6,469 bases of DNA. Origin: Clostridiales bacterium. GTDB lineage: Bacteria > Bacillota > Clostridia > Oscillospirales > Oscillospiraceae. Made by a program: the position numbers and the translations under genes. The stretch spans positions 1 to 6,469 of the forward strand of contig DPHR01000039.1 in assembly GCA_003522945.1 (NCBI GenBank), in the 5' to 3' direction. Under the pieces are notes generated by a model, which did not search any database, was not told the DNA's origin, and saw only the letters and a list, made by a program, of their open reading frames with translations. The first letter of the stretch is position 1, and every line of letters starts with the position of its first letter. Shown piece by piece: positions 1 through 6,303 of the stretch.

Positions 1-1
1 C

Positions 2-1036
2 GCGGCCGCCGAGGCTTCGGAGCTCGACATTGACTGCTTTTCCGCCGACGCGGTGCAGTATACGGCGGAGCTCGCCGTTGCGCCGGGAACGCGGTATGCC
101 TATGCGGTCGTGACGGCCGGCGGGACGCCGGACGCCATATACCATTTCCGCACGAACGAGCCCGGCCGGCTGCGCGCCGTTGCGGTTTCGGACACACACC
201 TCTATTCCGCGCGAGCGCACGAATACCATCCGGCGATCCTGGAAGCGACGCTCGAGAGCGCGCTCGAAAAGAGCTCTGCCGCGCACGAGCCGATCGACAT
301 GATCGTCCACACGGGCGACATTCTCGACTATCCGGAGTACTCGCTCGATATGTTTTTCGAGGGTGTGCCGATGCTGCGGAGCTTTCTGCTCGCCCCCGTT
401 TCCGGCAACCATGATTCGCTGTACGCCGTGCGGCGGCGGCTGCCGATGGCCGGGCAGGACGCTCGTACCGGCAATTACTGGTTTGTGCGCGCGGGCGTGC
501 TGTTCATCGGCGTGCAGATCGGCGACCGGTATTTCCCGAACCATACGGATTTTATGGCCTCCGTCGCAGAGAGCGCGCCGGAGCATAACTGGACGGTTCT
601 GCTTGTCCACTACGGTCTGCGCAGCAACGGCGTCCATGGGCACGATGCGCCGGTGATCGGCTTTCGCGATACGCTTGAGCCGATGATGGACGCGCTGGAT
701 GTCGATCTCGTGATCTCCGGCCACGACCACGAATATAACCGCACAGCGCTGCTCGGCGGCGATGCGCCCGAAGCCGATACCGCCTCCATTCTCTATGCGC
801 AGCCGGGCGAGCGGATCTATATCACGCTCCCCTCCGGCACCGGGCTCAAATACTATGACGATTCCCGCAGCGCGGATTTCCCGTTCACCGCAGAAGGGCT
901 CGAGCACGAGCCGGGCTATGTATTTTTTGACTTTTCACCGGAGGCGATCTCTCTGAGCGCGTACAGTGCCGCCACCGGTGAGGAGATCGACGCCGTGACG
1001 CTGCGCCGCGGCGCACCCATTACCGAGGAGGAATGA
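2..1036 (+). CDS. Calcineurin-like metallophosphoesterase with purple-acid-phosphatase-type N-terminal domain (5' end outside window)
   Basis: The frame is open from the left edge, so the true start lies outside the window; 344 residues are visible. A GTG at 53 falls inside the N-terminal domain and is not a credible start. The first ~50 visible residues look like the end of a fibronectin-III/purple-acid-phosphatase N-terminal domain (YTAEL..APGTRYAYAVV, then YHFRT). The metallophosphoesterase core follows with its complete metal-ligand set: SDTHL (188-202), TGDILD (311-328), SGNHDS (401-418), VHYGL (605-619) and SGHDHEYNR (716-742). This family uses a di-metal centre to hydrolyse phosphomono- or diesters; the substrate here cannot be read from sequence. 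The GDxxY tyrosine that makes plant and mammalian enzymes purple is D here (GDILD). The missing N-terminus prevents a call on secretion, though this domain pair is often exported. The gene ends 3 bases before the next start, so the two are probably co-transcribed. Confidence 0.93.
   Translation, partial: AAAEASELDIDCFSADAVQYTAELAVAPGTRYAYAVVTAGGTPDAIYHFRTNEPGRLRAVAVSDTHLYSARAHEYHPAILEATLESALEKSSAAHEPIDMIVHTGDILDYPEYSLDMFFEGVPMLRSFLLAPVSGNHDSLYAVRRRLPMAGQDARTGNYWFVRAGVLFIGVQIGDRYFPNHTDFMASVAESAPEHNWTVLLVHYGLRSNGVHGHDAPVIGFRDTLEPMMDALDVDLVISGHDHEYNRTALLGGDAPEADTASILYAQPGERIYITLPSGTGLKYYDDSRSADFPFTAEGLEHEPGYVFFDFSPEAISLSAYSAATGEEIDAVTLRRGAPITEEE
1026..1031 (+). promoter_or_regulatory. Ribosome binding site for the MBL-fold hydrolase
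   Basis: An AGGAGG sits 8 bases before the ATG at 1040 and lies inside the last codons of the upstream phosphoesterase gene. It fixes the start of the hydrolase and suggests translation of the two genes is linked. Confidence 0.8.
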
Positions 1037-1039
1037 ACC

Positions 1040-1666
1040 ATGCTCATCAAAGCCATCGAAGTCGGATACCTGCAGACCAACTGCTACATCGTCGCGGACG
1101 AGGCGACGCTCGACGCCGCCGTCATCGACCCTGGCGCGGACTCCAATCTCATTCTCGACTATATCGAGCGCTGCCATTTCCATGTGCGCGCCATTCTGCT
1201 CACGCACGGCCATTTCGATCACTGCATGGGGCTGGAGGAGGTCTATGACGCGACCGGCGCAACGGTGTATATGTCCCACGCCGATCTCACAACCGACATC
1301 GGCAACGGCATGTTCGGCAACGAGGATTTTGAGCTCGATCCGCCGGACGATACCGTGTTCGTCCGCGAGGGCGACGTGATCGAGGCCGGCTCGCTCACGT
1401 TCGACGTGCTGGAAACGCCCGGCCACACCCCCGGCGGCATCACCTACCGCTGCGAGGACTGTCTCTTCACCGGCGATACGCTCTTCCGCATGTCCTGCGG
1501 CCGGTACGACTTCCCCGGCAGCAGCTCGCTCGATCTCGGCCACTCGCTCGAAAAGCTGCGCGACCTGCCCGGCGATTACGAGGTCTATCCCGGCCATGAG
1601 GGCAGCACCTCGCTCGAATACGAGCGGCGCTTCAACCCCTATATGCTCCGTCCGTGGGATCTGTAA
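1040..1666 (+). CDS. Metallo-beta-lactamase-fold hydrolase, glyoxalase-II/YcbL-like
   Basis: This 208-aa protein has the full metal-binding set of the glyoxalase-II branch of the metallo-beta-lactamase fold. THGHFDH at residues 55-61 is the HxHxDH motif. The later ligands are H129 in PGHTPGG, D146 in FTGDTLF, and H186 in YPGHEG near the C-terminus. The segment CGRYDFPG (153-160) corresponds to the GR-D-PG motif of YcbL-type members. The length is typical of the short single-domain members, which lack the C-terminal helical domain of classical hydroxyacylglutathione hydrolase. A thioester or related hydrolase role is likely, but the substrate is unknown and a glutathione-linked role is doubtful in Clostridia. 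No signal peptide is seen, so it should be cytoplasmic. The start follows an AGGAGG 8 bases upstream. The stop is separated from the next ATG by one codon-sized gap. Confidence 0.95.
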   Translation: MLIKAIEVGYLQTNCYIVADEATLDAAVIDPGADSNLILDYIERCHFHVRAILLTHGHFDHCMGLEEVYDATGATVYMSHADLTTDIGNGMFGNEDFELDPPDDTVFVREGDVIEAGSLTFDVLETPGHTPGGITYRCEDCLFTGDTLFRMSCGRYDFPGSSSLDLGHSLEKLRDLPGDYEVYPGHEGSTSLEYERRFNPYMLRPWDL

Positions 1667-1669
1667 GAG

Positions 1670-3313
1670 ATGAGATCTTCCAAAACCCGCATATGGTGGG
1701 GCATCGCGGCGCTCGTGCTCTTGCTCGCGGCTGCCGCCGTATGGTTTTTCTGCTCGTACAGCGTCTCCGACGGGCGGCTGATCGCCCGAAAGGCGGACGT
1801 GATCGATCTTCGCGGCGAGGACATCTCCGCGCAGGAAGCCGAAGCGCTCGCCGCGAAGTACCCCGATAAGACCGTTCTCTGGGATGTGCCGCTCTCCGGC
1901 GGCAGCCGTCCGAGCAGCGCGGAAAGTCTGAGCCTCTCTTCGCTCTCGGCGGACGACATCCCGCTCTTTGCCTGCTTTCCGAATTTGAAAAGCATCGATG
2001 CGTCCGGCTGCGCGGATTATGAGGCGCTGCTCGCGCTGCGAAGCGCCTATCCGGCGCTTGATCTGACCGCGTTCGTGACCGTCGGCGGCAAGGCTGTGCC
2101 GATGGACGCGCAGCGCGCCGTGCTGCGCGCCGATACGCCGCTTGCGGAGCTTCTGGAAACGCTGCCCTTCCTTCCCGAGCTTTACAGGGTATCCTTTACG
2201 GGCGGCGCGGTATCCTATGAAATGCAGGATGCGCTCACCGCGGCGTTCCCGAGCCTTTCCTTCCGCTGGGACGTGGAAGTGCTCGGCGTGACCGCTTCCT
2301 CCGCGGCAAAGGAGCTCTCCTTTGCCGGGCAGGCGCTCACCGCGCAGGACGTGGACACGCTCTGCGATAACCTTTTCCGTTTCCCGGCTCTCGAGCGCAT
2401 CGACCTCACTGGCTGCGGCCTGACGGCGGAGCAGATCAAAGCCGTCCGCTCCGCGAGCGGCGCCGTTACCGTATACGAGCTGGAGCTTTTCGGCAAGACC
2501 GTTTCGACGGACGCTCTCGAGCTGGACTTCAGCGGCATACGCATGGGGCTTTCCGGCGCAGCCGTCATTGAGGAAGCGCTCGGCGAGTTCCCGCTGCTTG
2601 AAAAGGTCGTGCTGTGCGACTGCGGCATATCCAACGAGGACATGGCCGCGCTCAACGACCGGCATGAGAATGTCCGGTTCGTCTGGCGCGTATACTTTTC
2701 CGAATTCTCCCTGCGCACGGACGATACGAACTTCATCGCCGCGCGCGTGCGCAACGAGTTTCCCATCTACAGCTATGAACTGGAAGTGCTCAAATACTGC
2801 CCCGACCTGCAGGCGCTTGATCTCGGCCATAAAAACATCACGAGCCTGGACTTTCTCCGCTACGTCCCGCATCTCAAGTATCTCATCATCGTCGAAAACG
2901 ACGTGAACGACATCACGCCCATCGGCGAGCTGCAGGAGCTCACCTACCTTGAAATGTTCTGGACGAAGTGCGAGGATATCTCCCCGCTGCAAAACTGCAA
3001 GGCGCTCACCGACCTGAACATTTCCTATATCTACTGCCGCCCCGCCAAATGCCTTGAAACGCTTGTCAACATGCCGCAGCTCGAACGGCTGTGGTACTGC
3101 GGCAACAATCTCAATGCCGAACAGCTCGAAGAGCTGCAAACGGCGCTGCCGGACACCGAAATGTATCTCGCCGCGCGCGGCGAGCCGACCGGCAGCACCT
3201 GGCGCGAGCACCCGCATTACTTTGAAATGCGCGACTTTTTCGGCATGTACTACATGGCCGGCGGCACGAACGGCGTGGACGAAAACGGCAACCAGATCAT
3301 TATCACCGGGTGA
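1670..3313 (+). CDS. Membrane-anchored leucine-rich-repeat protein (first of three paralogues)
   Basis: This 547-aa protein has a short basic N-terminus (R2, K5, R7) and one hydrophobic helix at residues 9-30, with no clear cleavage site or lipobox. The rest should lie outside the cell, anchored by the helix. Residues ~45-343 are degenerate 63-70-residue repeats marked by a strand such as VLWDV, FRWDVEV or FVWRVYF, and by LRR-like segments such as IDLTGCGLT. A linker with LRTDDTNFIAA (348-358) leads to an SDS22/internalin-like LRR block at 377-455 (LDLGHKNIT, DITPIGELQELTYLEM, DISPLQNCKALTDLNIS). The C-terminus carries EMRDFFGMYYM and then GGTNGVDENGNQIII. There is no LPXTG sorting signal or recognisable enzyme domain. 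The function is unknown; protein or glycan binding at the surface is a guess. The ATG lies 3 bases after the preceding stop with only a weak Shine-Dalgarno, so translation is probably coupled. Confidence 0.88.
   Translation: MRSSKTRIWWGIAALVLLLAAAAVWFFCSYSVSDGRLIARKADVIDLRGEDISAQEAEALAAKYPDKTVLWDVPLSGGSRPSSAESLSLSSLSADDIPLFACFPNLKSIDASGCADYEALLALRSAYPALDLTAFVTVGGKAVPMDAQRAVLRADTPLAELLETLPFLPELYRVSFTGGAVSYEMQDALTAAFPSLSFRWDVEVLGVTASSAAKELSFAGQALTAQDVDTLCDNLFRFPALERIDLTGCGLTAEQIKAVRSASGAVTVYELELFGKTVSTDALELDFSGIRMGLSGAAVIEEALGEFPLLEKVVLCDCGISNEDMAALNDRHENVRFVWRVYFSEFSLRTDDTNFIAARVRNEFPIYSYELEVLKYCPDLQALDLGHKNITSLDFLRYVPHLKYLIIVENDVNDITPIGELQELTYLEMFWTKCEDISPLQNCKALTDLNISYIYCRPAKCLETLVNMPQLERLWYCGNNLNAEQLEELQTALPDTEMYLAARGEPTGSTWREHPHYFEMRDFFGMYYMAGGTNGVDENGNQIIITG
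1802..2698 (+). repeat. Array of ~63-70-residue W-strand/LRR repeats in the first LRR protein
   Basis: Five unit ends can be aligned by a P (or E) six residues before an aromatic or small residue: W71, A134, W200, Y269 and W339, giving spacings of 63, 66, 69 and 70. After each W strand there is usually a glycine turn and a second short strand. Then comes an L..FP.L..hDhtgC LRR-like segment with Cys where a classical LRR has Asn. The repeats are divergent at the DNA level, so they are protein repeats rather than recent tandem duplications. Confidence 0.7.
2798..3034 (+). repeat. SDS22/internalin-like leucine-rich repeats, first LRR protein
   Basis: Residues 377-455 contain about three to four turns of the ~22-residue LRR consensus, with LxxLxLxxN-like strands (LQALDLGHKNI, LKYLIIVENDV, LTYLEMFWTKC, LTDLNISYIYC) and DITPI or DISPL connectors. 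The same block, aligned without large gaps, occurs in both downstream paralogues. Confidence 0.85.
3309..3313 (+). promoter_or_regulatory. Ribosome binding site overlapping the previous stop codon
   Basis: GGTGA, complementary to the part of the 16S tail beside the CCUCC core, lies 4 bases before the ATG at 3318 and contains the TGA of the upstream gene. It supports 3318 as the start of the lipoprotein and suggests coupled translation. Confidence 0.55.
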
Positions 3314-3317
3314 GAAA

Positions 3318-4322
3318 ATGAAACGAAGCCTTGTACTATTCTTTGCCTCAGCCGCGCTTTGTATTCTTTGCGCGTGCGGCGCGAACGAAGCGGCCCCCGC
3401 CGCCGTCATAGTAAATGAGACGGCGTCTCCCGCACCGACGCCGCGCCCGACCGCGACGCCCGCGCCGGTCGAGCTTTACGGCGTCACCGTCCGCTGGGAC
3501 GATGAGGAGATCGACCTGCGCGGCATAAAGATCGAGGACGCCGGCGCGGAGGTATCCGAAGCGCTCCCCGCTCTGCCGCGCGTTCGCCGTGTCGATATGA
3601 CCGACTGCGGTCTCACCGATGAGGAGATGGGCGCGCTGCAGGAGGCGTTTCCGGATGTAACGTTCGTGTGGACGCTCCGCATCTATGTGTTCTTCGTCCC
3701 GTCCGACTCGGACTATTTCATCACGAATCCCGACGCGGGCTTCAAGATGAACGTCCATCAGCAGGGGCCGCGCGGGCTGTACTATCTCCGCAGCATCCGC
3801 TCGCTCGATCTCGGCCACTGCCATCTGAGCGCGGTGCCGTTCGTGGCGAATATGCCGCACCTGCGCCATCTCATTCTGGCCGACGATCTTGTCTACGACA
3901 TTTCGCCGCTCGAAAATCTCAAGGAGCTCGAATGGCTCGAGCTCTTCAACACCGCCGTACAGGACCCGACGCCGCTGCTCGGCTGCACGGCGCTGCGCGA
4001 TCTGAACGTATGCTACATCAGCACGCCGCCGGACGCGCTTTTTGAAACGCTCTCGCAGATGACGTGGCTGCGGCGGCTCTGGTGCACCGGAACGTACATG
4101 AGCGACGCGCAGGTCAAAGCGCTCCGGGAGGCGCTCCCGAACACCGAGGTCTGGTGCTCGCCCGGCGACGAATCCACCGGCGGCACCTGGCGCTATGACG
4201 AGGATTATTACGACATGCGCGACGCGTTTCACATGTATTATATGGACATCAAGGGCAACACCGTAGAGCGCATGACCGAGGACGAGCTCGCCGCCGTCCA
4301 CAAAAAATACTGGGGTTATTGA
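3318..4322 (+). CDS. Leucine-rich-repeat lipoprotein (second paralogue)
   Basis: This 334-aa protein begins with a lipoprotein signal peptide: basic MKR, a hydrophobic stretch at residues 5-19, and lipobox LCAC with C20 as the predicted lipidated residue. A Pro/Thr/Ala-rich linker follows at ~36-50 (PAPTPRPTATPAP), typical of exported Gram-positive lipoproteins. Residues 51-120 hold a single copy of the long repeat (VTVRW, EIDLRG, VDMTDCGLT, FPDVTFVWTL). The linker motif SDSDYFITN at 130-138 and the LRR block at ~156-236 (SLDLGHCHL, DISPLENLKELEWLELF) match both neighbours. The C-terminal motif is YYDMRDAFHMYYM, but the GGTNGVDENGNQ tail of the other two is replaced by a charged segment ending KKYWGY. 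The frame is also open upstream to 3054, but that part overlaps the previous gene; the ATG at 3318 is chosen because the signal peptide begins exactly there. The predicted location is the outer face of the membrane. Function unknown. Confidence 0.9.
   Translation: MKRSLVLFFASAALCILCACGANEAAPAAVIVNETASPAPTPRPTATPAPVELYGVTVRWDDEEIDLRGIKIEDAGAEVSEALPALPRVRRVDMTDCGLTDEEMGALQEAFPDVTFVWTLRIYVFFVPSDSDYFITNPDAGFKMNVHQQGPRGLYYLRSIRSLDLGHCHLSAVPFVANMPHLRHLILADDLVYDISPLENLKELEWLELFNTAVQDPTPLLGCTALRDLNVCYISTPPDALFETLSQMTWLRRLWCTGTYMSDAQVKALREALPNTEVWCSPGDESTGGTWRYDEDYYDMRDAFHMYYMDIKGNTVERMTEDELAAVHKKYWGY
3789..4025 (+). repeat. SDS22/internalin-like leucine-rich repeats, lipoprotein
   Basis: Residues 158-236 hold the same LRR turns as in the flanking genes: RSLDLGHCHL, LRHLILADDLVYDISPL, LEWLELFNTAV and LRDLNVCYIS. 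The DPTPL connector replaces the usual DISPL in the third turn. Confidence 0.82.
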
Positions 4323-4327
4323 TTCCC

Positions 4328-4333
4328 GGAGGA
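4328..4333 (+). promoter_or_regulatory. Ribosome binding site deciding the start of the third LRR gene
   Basis: GGAGGA lies 6 bases before the ATG at 4340. It supports that ATG over an in-frame TTG at 4319, which overlaps the stop of the upstream gene and lies before this site. Confidence 0.85.
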
Positions 4334-4339
4334 CTTCCG

Positions 4340-6169
4340 ATGCAGGAAAAAAAGAACGACAAATCGAAAATCGTCGCCCGCGTGCTGGTCATCTGCGCGG
4401 CGGCGCTCATCGTGCTCGCCGCCGCGGCGGGGGTCATCCTCTCGCGCCGGTATGTCCGGCTCGGGCAGCAGTTCATCCCGGTAAGCGCAGCAAAGCTTGA
4501 TCTGCGCGGCGCGGGTCTCACCGATCTCACCCCACTCGACAGGTGCACCGCGCTCACGGAGCTGGATGTGCGTGAGAACAGGCTTTCCGCCGAAGCGCTC
4601 GACGAATTCCGCGCCAAGCACCCCGGCTGCCGTGTGCTCTATTCCGTGTATCTCAACGACGAGCCGCACGAGAGCGGCACGGAGTCGCTCACGCTTGAAG
4701 ATCTGCCGAACGACTGGGAGAATCTCCGGCTTTTTGAAAATCTCCGCTCGCTCACCGTGAACCACTGTACGCAGCCGGACGCGATGGAAACGCTCCGCGC
4801 GGAGCTTCCGGACTGCGAAATGCGCTACAGTCTCTGCATCGGCGGGCAGTGGTTCGATTCCGACGCTGTGGAGCTCACCGCTGCCGGCACCGCGCCGACG
4901 GCCATGGAGCTTCTCTCGCAGCTCGCGCATTTTCCGGCCGTTCGCACCGTGAATCTGCCGGACGCCGTCTTTACCATCGACGAGCAGCACTCGCTCGTCT
5001 CGGCTTACCCCAACATCAGCTTTTTCTGGAATGTGCAGATCGGCTCGCAGACCGTTTCCAACATCACCGCGGAGCTATCTCTCGCCGGCGAGGACGCCGC
5101 GACGCTCGCGCAGCTCACCTCGGCGCTCGATCTGCTGCCGCGTCTCCGCTCGGTCGATCTCACAGGCTGCACCGCGCCGGTAGCCGACCGGCTTGCCTTT
5201 GTGGAACAGCACGAAGATCTTTCCGCCGGCTGGACGGTTTCGGTCGAGGGGCAGACGTTCGAGTGGAACACCGAGTTTATCGATCTCAATAACTATTCCA
5301 TCGCCGACGTGTCCGCGCTCGAGGCCGCGTTTGCCGAGCTCCCGAAGCTCACGCAGGTCGATATGTGCGATACGAATCTCTCCTACGAACAGCTTGACGC
5401 GCTCAATCAGAAACTTGAGAACATCCGCATCGTCTGGAAGGTCTATTTCGGAAACTATTATCTGCGCACCGATGCGCAATACTTCATCGCCGCCGCGTGG
5501 GGGGACAACAAGGTCTATCTCACGAACGACGACATCGACTGCTGGAAATACTGCACCGATCTCAAGGGGCTCGACATCGGCCACATGAACATCACCGATC
5601 TGAGCTTTCTGCAGTATATGCCGCACATGACGTATCTCATCATCGCGGAAAACCCGATCACGGATATTACGCCGCTCGCGCAGCTCAAGGAGCTTCGGTA
5701 TCTTGAGATGTTCCAGACGAACGTGACCGACCTCTCTCCCCTGCTCGAGTGCACGGCGCTCAAGGCGCTCAATCTGAGCTATATGAAGGTGCGGGCGGAC
5801 AACGTCTGGAACACGCTATCGCAGATGACGCAGCTCGACCTTCTCTGGTACCCGAGCATCCCGCTTTCCGGCGCGCAGCGGCGGCAGCTCGCCAACGCGC
5901 TGCCGGACACGACGCTCTTCCTCTATGACGGCTGCGAGCCGTCCGGCGGCATCTGGCGGTACAACCCGTATTACTATGAGATGCGCGATTTCTTTGAGAT
6001 GTACTACATGCCCGGCGGCACGAACGGCGTGGATGAGAACGGCAACCAGATCATCATCGACGACTGGGGCGAGCGGTTCATTCTCGAAGACTGGGACGGC
6101 GGCCCGCGCTGGTGGGAGGAGCCGCAGTATTCGCACATGCATCCGCACATTTACGGTATTACCTGCTGA
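4340..6169 (+). CDS. Membrane-anchored leucine-rich-repeat protein (third paralogue)
   Basis: This 609-aa protein has a lysine-rich cytoplasmic start (MQEKKNDKSK) and one hydrophobic helix at residues ~12-35. The rest should be outside the cell. The extracytoplasmic part opens with an LRR pair (LDLRGAGLTDLTPLDRC, LTELDVRENRL). Five long-repeat units follow, marked by Y101, Y163, W230, W298 and W366 (spacings 62, 67, 68, 68). Next come the linker LRTDAQYFIAA (375-385) and the SDS22/internalin-like LRR block at ~404-482 (LDIGHMNIT, DITPLAQLKELRYLEMF, DLSPLLECTALKALNLS). The C-terminus has YYYEMRDFFEMYYM and GGTNGVDENGNQIII. It then extends ~36 residues beyond the first paralogue in a Trp/His-rich tail (DWDGGPRWWEEP, HMHPHIYG) ending in Cys609. 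There is no LPXTG signal or recognised catalytic domain. The start is set by the GGAGGA 6 bases upstream. It is probably the last gene of the operon. Function unknown. Confidence 0.9.
   Translation: MQEKKNDKSKIVARVLVICAAALIVLAAAAGVILSRRYVRLGQQFIPVSAAKLDLRGAGLTDLTPLDRCTALTELDVRENRLSAEALDEFRAKHPGCRVLYSVYLNDEPHESGTESLTLEDLPNDWENLRLFENLRSLTVNHCTQPDAMETLRAELPDCEMRYSLCIGGQWFDSDAVELTAAGTAPTAMELLSQLAHFPAVRTVNLPDAVFTIDEQHSLVSAYPNISFFWNVQIGSQTVSNITAELSLAGEDAATLAQLTSALDLLPRLRSVDLTGCTAPVADRLAFVEQHEDLSAGWTVSVEGQTFEWNTEFIDLNNYSIADVSALEAAFAELPKLTQVDMCDTNLSYEQLDALNQKLENIRIVWKVYFGNYYLRTDAQYFIAAAWGDNKVYLTNDDIDCWKYCTDLKGLDIGHMNITDLSFLQYMPHMTYLIIAENPITDITPLAQLKELRYLEMFQTNVTDLSPLLECTALKALNLSYMKVRADNVWNTLSQMTQLDLLWYPSIPLSGAQRRQLANALPDTTLFLYDGCEPSGGIWRYNPYYYEMRDFFEMYYMPGGTNGVDENGNQIIIDDWGERFILEDWDGGPRWWEEPQYSHMHPHIYGITC
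4493..5449 (+). repeat. Array of ~62-68-residue W/Y-strand repeats in the third LRR protein
   Basis: The unit ends align as HPGCRVLYSVYL, LPDCEMRYSLCI, YPNISFFWNVQI, HEDLSAGWTVSV and LENIRIVWKVYF. A glycine-turn hairpin follows most of them, then LRR-like segments such as VDLTGCTAP and VDMCDTNLS. The order and spacing match the first paralogue, showing common ancestry along the whole length. Confidence 0.72.
5549..5785 (+). repeat. SDS22/internalin-like leucine-rich repeats, third LRR protein
   Basis: Residues 404-482 contain LKGLDIGHMNI, MTYLIIAENPITDITPL, LRYLEMFQTNVTDLSPL and LKALNLSYMKV. This is the most canonical copy of the LRR block, with N-I/V-TDI/L-PL connectors as in internalins. 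Confidence 0.87.
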
Positions 6170-6190
6170 TATTTCGGAAATCATTTTATA

Positions 6191-6261
6191 GGGCGGAGCA
6201 GAGCCCCGCCCCTACAAGAAGATCCGAATTGTACCCGTAGGGGCGGGGCTCTGCTCCGCCC
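6191..6261. repeat. Perfect 25-bp inverted repeat with 21-nt spacer, 3' of the operon
   Basis: The arms at 6191-6215 and 6237-6261 are exact reverse complements, beginning GGGCGGAGCAG and ending CTGCTCCGCCC. Each arm is itself nearly palindromic (GGGCGG-A-GC-AGA-GC-C-CCGCCC), so it could also fold alone. It begins 21 bases after the last stop codon. A T-tract does not follow directly, so it is not a classical terminator, although T-rich sequence appears from ~6277. It could be a mobile or REP-like dispersed element, or a hairpin protecting the operon mRNA 3' end. No flanking target duplication is visible. Confidence 0.85.
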
Positions 6262-6303
6262 GCGTAACCTCACACCTCTTTTGGACGAGATTTTCTTTTC
6301 GTT

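Noticed and set aside
2..9. GCGGCCGC (NotI) at the left edge, possible cloning junction
   Set aside because: It is in frame with and encodes part of the phosphoesterase; an eight-base GC palindrome is expected by chance in GC-rich coding DNA.
3054..3317. Upstream extension of the lipoprotein gene
   Set aside because: The frame is open, but it overlaps the conserved C-terminus of the previous gene, and the ATG at 3318 begins a textbook lipoprotein signal peptide.
935..3409. 824-codon minus-strand open frame
   Set aside because: It lies antisense to three well-supported genes, has an Arg/Ala/Gly/His/Val-rich composition typical of the complement of GC-rich codons, and shows no domain. It is a shadow frame.
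3348..4301. 317-codon minus-strand open frame
   Set aside because: It is antisense to the lipoprotein gene, which has a signal peptide, lipobox and paralogues on both sides. The antisense protein is Arg-rich with no recognisable motif.
4319..4339. TTG start for the third LRR gene
   Set aside because: It would start before the GGAGGA ribosome binding site and overlap the preceding stop; the ATG at 4340 has ideal spacing.
4316..5626. Minus-strand open frames of 224 and 183 codons
   Set aside because: Both are antisense to the third LRR gene and share the same biased composition; no start signal or family resemblance is seen.
5900..6169. Cell-wall sorting signal on the LRR proteins
   Set aside because: No LPXTG-like motif, hydrophobic segment or basic tail at any of the three C-termini; anchoring is N-terminal.
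6168..6182. Small GATATTTCGGAAATC hairpin right after the last stop as operon terminator
   Set aside because: Only about five pairs, AT-rich with a bulge; too weak despite the following ATTTTA.
6185..6266. Insertion sequence ends at the inverted repeat
   Set aside because: No transposase, no target-site duplication beside the arms, and only 21 bases between them; at most a small non-autonomous element.
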